Below are positions 61,681 through 64,000 of a DNA stretch of 64,000 bases, one piece after another (positions within the stretch are counted from its first letter, which is position 1; each line of letters opens with the position of its first letter). The translations under genes were made by a program, and so were the position numbers. The notes below the pieces were generated by a model. That model was not told where the DNA came from and did not search any database. It worked only from the letters and a program-made list of their open reading frames with translations. The stretch comes from Flagellimonas lutaonensis. Its GTDB lineage: Bacteria; Bacteroidota; Bacteroidia; Flavobacteriales; Flavobacteriaceae. The DNA lies in assembly GCF_000963865.1 (NCBI RefSeq), contig NZ_CP011071.1, positions 2,422,501-2,486,500 on the forward strand, given 5' to 3'.

Positions 61681-63138
61681 TTAACTGTATTGTTTGGTAA
61701 TGAGATTTGAAACCAATTTTCCCGATATCAGAGCTGGTGGTACGCCGGGCCCCGGAACGGTCAATTGACCTGTAAAAAACAGATTCTTGACCTTCTTACT
61801 TTTTAAGGGAGGTCTAAGAAAGGCGGTCTGCCGCAGTGTATTCGCCATTCCGTAGGCATTGCCCTTGTAAGAATTATAGTCTTTGATAAAGTCTTTTACG
61901 CAAAAGCTCTCCTTAAATATAATATTATTCTTGATTTCTTGCTCGGTGCGTTTTTCAAACCTGTCGATGATGATGTCGAAATATTGGTCACGTAGGGTTT
62001 CGGTATCTTCAAGTCCGGGAGCAATGGGTATCAAGAAAAATCCAGTCTCGCATCCTTTTGGAGCCATACTGTCATCTGTCACCGATGGAAAATTGGCATA
62101 GAACAAGGGCTCTGTTGGCCATTGTGGCCGGTCATAGATTTCTTTTGCATGTTCGTCAAAATCGGTGTCGAAGAATAGGTTGTGGTGGCCTATTCCACGT
62201 AGTTTTTTGTCGAAGCCCACATAGAACAACAGGCTTGAGGGGGCAAAGGTCTTTTTTTGCCAATACGTTTCTGAGAATTGCCGGTACCGAGAATCGAGTA
62301 GGGTTTCGGTATGGCTATAGTCTGCACCACTGATTGCCATATCACATGCAATATCTTTTCCATTTGCCGTAACAGAGATTACTTTGCCATTCTCTACATT
62401 GATTTTATCAACCGGGCTGTTCGTTTCGATGCCAACACCCAGTTCATGCGCCAAAGCGGTCATTGCCTTTACGATTTCGTACATTCCGCCCTTGGGGTGC
62501 CACGTGCCCAAGCCAAAATCGGCATAGTTCATAAAACTGTAAAACGATGGGGTCTTACTGGGTTTAGCGCCCAAAAAAAGCACAGGAAATTCCAGTATTG
62601 AAATCAATTTTGGGTCGCTTACCCTTTTTCTGACTTCTTGACTAATGTTTTTAAAGAATTGATCAACCCGCATAATGGTTTCAGGGGTCACCAGTTCAAA
62701 GGGCGATTGCCCCGGCCTTAGCACAATATCGTTGATGGCGATTTGGTAATTTTTTTTGGCCTTGGCCATAAATTTTTTGAGCTCATTGCTGCTACCGACT
62801 TCCAACCTTTCAAACTCTTCACAAATTTTATCCAAGCTATCGCCAATGGTTACTTGGTCATCTGAAAAAAATACTTTGTAGGCCGGATCGAGTTTGTCAA
62901 GCTGGTAATAGTCTGAAGCCTTCTTGTCGAAATCGTTGAAAAAGTTTTCAAAAATATCTGGCATCCAGTACCAACTAGGGCCCATGTCAAAGGTGAAACC
63001 GTCTTTTTTGAACTGTCTGGCCCTACCGCCGACCGTCGCATTTTTTTCTAAAATGGTGACGTCAAAGTTGTTTTTGGCCAAATAGCAGGCACATGACAAT
63101 GATGAGAACCCTGAACCGATAACAACAGCTTTTTTCAT
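61681..63138 (-). CDS. crtI: Phytoene desaturase
   Basis: 485 residues. N-terminal FAD Rossmann motif VIGSGFSSLSCACYLAKN, central VMRVDQFF..., and the C-terminal signature LTVPGPGVPPALISGKLVSNLI of bacterial CrtI. Converts phytoene to lycopene. First gene of the crtI-crtB-crtZ operon, 11 bp downstream of the regulatory gene. No lycopene cyclase is present in the window. Confidence 0.95.
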   Translation of the reverse strand: MKKAVVIGSGFSSLSCACYLAKNNFDVTILEKNATVGGRARQFKKDGFTFDMGPSWYWMPDIFENFFNDFDKKASDYYQLDKLDPAYKVFFSDDQVTIGDSLDKICEEFERLEVGSSNELKKFMAKAKKNYQIAINDIVLRPGQSPFELVTPETIMRVDQFFKNISQEVRKRVSDPKLISILEFPVLFLGAKPSKTPSFYSFMNYADFGLGTWHPKGGMYEIVKAMTALAHELGVGIETNSPVDKINVENGKVISVTANGKDIACDMAISGADYSHTETLLDSRYRQFSETYWQKKTFAPSSLLFYVGFDKKLRGIGHHNLFFDTDFDEHAKEIYDRPQWPTEPLFYANFPSVTDDSMAPKGCETGFFLIPIAPGLEDTETLRDQYFDIIIDRFEKRTEQEIKNNIIFKESFCVKDFIKDYNSYKGNAYGMANTLRQTAFLRPPLKSKKVKNLFFTGQLTVPGPGVPPALISGKLVSNLITKQYS

Positions 63139-63149
63139 TTGTTGGGATT

Positions 63150-64000
63150 CTAAAGCGATTTTGACAGTTCTTCTATCGATTCAAATATGGTGACCACGGG
63201 TGGAAGTTCTTTCAGCTCCAATTGCCGTACCTGTCTCCCCAACACCCAAAGCCTTGATTCGCCATGGCGGTTGAGGTTATTTGAAAAATCTGCAATATAT
63301 TTTTCCAATCTATCTTTTGTGGGCGAGACTGTGAAATACGAAACGAAGCATAGATTATCGTAATATTTCAGTAGGTCAGACAAATTTTCAAGGGGCATGG
63401 TCTGGCCCAGATAAATTGTCTTGTAGCCTTTGAGCAGTATTTCATAGTTCACATACAACAGCCCGATCTCATGGATTTCGTTCTCAGGTAAAAATAGGGC
63501 AAACACCTTGTCATGCCTCGTAGGGGGTTTCGTCTGCAGTTTTTCGGTGTGCACATAGATTTTCTGTTTGATCAAATTGGTGATAAAGTGCTCATGCGCC
63601 GGACTTATGGTATCAGTTTGCCATAAGAGCCCCAATTCGGTCAAAAGTGGAATAAAGACCTCATAGAACACCGTCTTGAACGACTTCTCGGCCAGCAGTG
63701 AATTATACGTTTCGTAGAAAAGGTTTTGGTCAAAATTTACCATGGCCAATTTGAGGGCGTTTATGGCATGGCTGTTTTCACTGGTATTGGCAATAATTTC
63801 ATGAACCTTTTCAGGTATTTGCTCTTCGGGAATTTTTGCAATTTTCGAAATCTTAAATCCATTGTTGTATAGTAGGGTAATGTTCAATAGTTTTTGAAGG
63901 CTGGCCAGGCTATAGGTACGAATATTGGTACTGGTTCTTTCAGGCTTGAACAGATTATAGCGTTTCTCCCATATACGAATGGTATGTGCCTTTATTCCAG
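63150..64000 (-). CDS. MerR/B12-binding regulator (CarH-like), N-terminus cut by the window edge
   Basis: The minus-strand frame is open to the window edge, so the first codons are missing. Visible: end of a MerR helix-turn-helix (KAHTIRIWEKRYNLFKPERTSTNIRTY), a helical linker domain, and a C-terminal cobalamin-binding fold. The linker has W-x9-E-H (LLWQTDTISPAHEHF), the signature of CarH-type adenosylcobalamin photosensors, and the fold has E-x-H-x-x-G (NEIHEIG), where the His should be the lower B12 ligand. Located 11 bp upstream of crtI. Likely light-sensitive repressor of the carotenoid genes (inference). Confidence 0.88.
   Translation of the reverse strand, partial: GIKAHTIRIWEKRYNLFKPERTSTNIRTYSLASLQKLLNITLLYNNGFKISKIAKIPEEQIPEKVHEIIANTSENSHAINALKLAMVNFDQNLFYETYNSLLAEKSFKTVFYEVFIPLLTELGLLWQTDTISPAHEHFITNLIKQKIYVHTEKLQTKPPTRHDKVFALFLPENEIHEIGLLYVNYEILLKGYKTIYLGQTMPLENLSDLLKYYDNLCFVSYFTVSPTKDRLEKYIADFSNNLNRHGESRLWVLGRQVRQLELKELPPVVTIFESIEELSKSL

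Overview
The window is a continuous chromosomal segment from a member of the Flavobacteriaceae (phylum Bacteroidota), most likely a pigmented marine genus of the Muricauda/Robiginitalea type; the genus is only a guess. The phylum assignment rests on several observations: a gliding/type IX secretion C-terminal domain followed by a PorP/SprF-like protein, a CarboxypepD_reg/TonB-dependent receptor, DUF5916, DUF4295 and DUF2911 proteins, a mitochondrial-type aconitase, a flavobacterial carotenoid cluster, and repeated TAnnTTTG (-7) promoter elements with almost no Shine-Dalgarno sequences. No rRNA, tRNA, CRISPR array, prophage or intact insertion sequence was seen.

Layout. 1-3.8 kb: 3' end of a large secreted adhesin-like protein with its PorP/SprF partner, then idi, a 6-pyruvoyl-tetrahydropterin synthase/QueD-family gene, manA and a small conserved gene. 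3.8-8.0 kb (minus strand): a DUF4369 lipoprotein, a DUF819 membrane protein and a DUF5916 outer-membrane protein. 8.1-10.7 kb (minus): a compact, mostly overlapping five-gene operon (SPFH/band-7 protein, small membrane protein, a 52-residue DUF4177-like protein, secreted alpha/beta hydrolase, ribbon-helix-helix protein). 10.8-17.3 kb: PBP1A, S1/P1 nuclease, AraC regulator with an AlkB-like oxygenase, MOSC protein. 17.4-19.4 kb: an AT-rich patch with a cupin and a membrane-bound AraC regulator. 19.5-25.6 kb: DoxX and unknown membrane proteins, htpG, a candidate small RNA, and a TetR-AarF kinase pair. 25.6-34.2 kb: S9 peptidase, ketoacyl-ACP synthase III, TonB receptor, CoA-binding protein, sodium/solute symporter.

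34.3-49.5 kb is mostly plus-strand housekeeping: recR, a 2-oxoacid dehydrogenase E2, esterase, exonuclease, FAH-family protein with an Hpt protein, cinA, the rpmB-rpmG-DUF4295 ribosomal operon, ftsY-DUF2911, an amidase, rimO, and DoxX with a Tat-exported oxidoreductase. 49.5-53.9 kb: ECF sigma/anti-sigma pair next to a secreted fasciclin protein, then a minus-strand operon of SRPBCC and serine-hydrolase proteins. 54-59.6 kb: a periplasmic chaperone operon (lipoprotein, SurA-like isomerase, MoxR ATPase) and aconitase. 59.7-64 kb: a MITE-like element, a thioredoxin-fold protein lacking its active-site cysteines, and a crtI-crtB-crtZ operon behind a MerR/B12-binding regulator that runs off the window.

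Themes: carotenoid production (idi at one end, crtIBZ at the other) is probably light-controlled by a CarH-like B12 photoreceptor. Envelope biology dominates the rest (type IX secretion, outer-membrane protein folding, peptidoglycan synthesis, many lipoproteins and secreted hydrolases).
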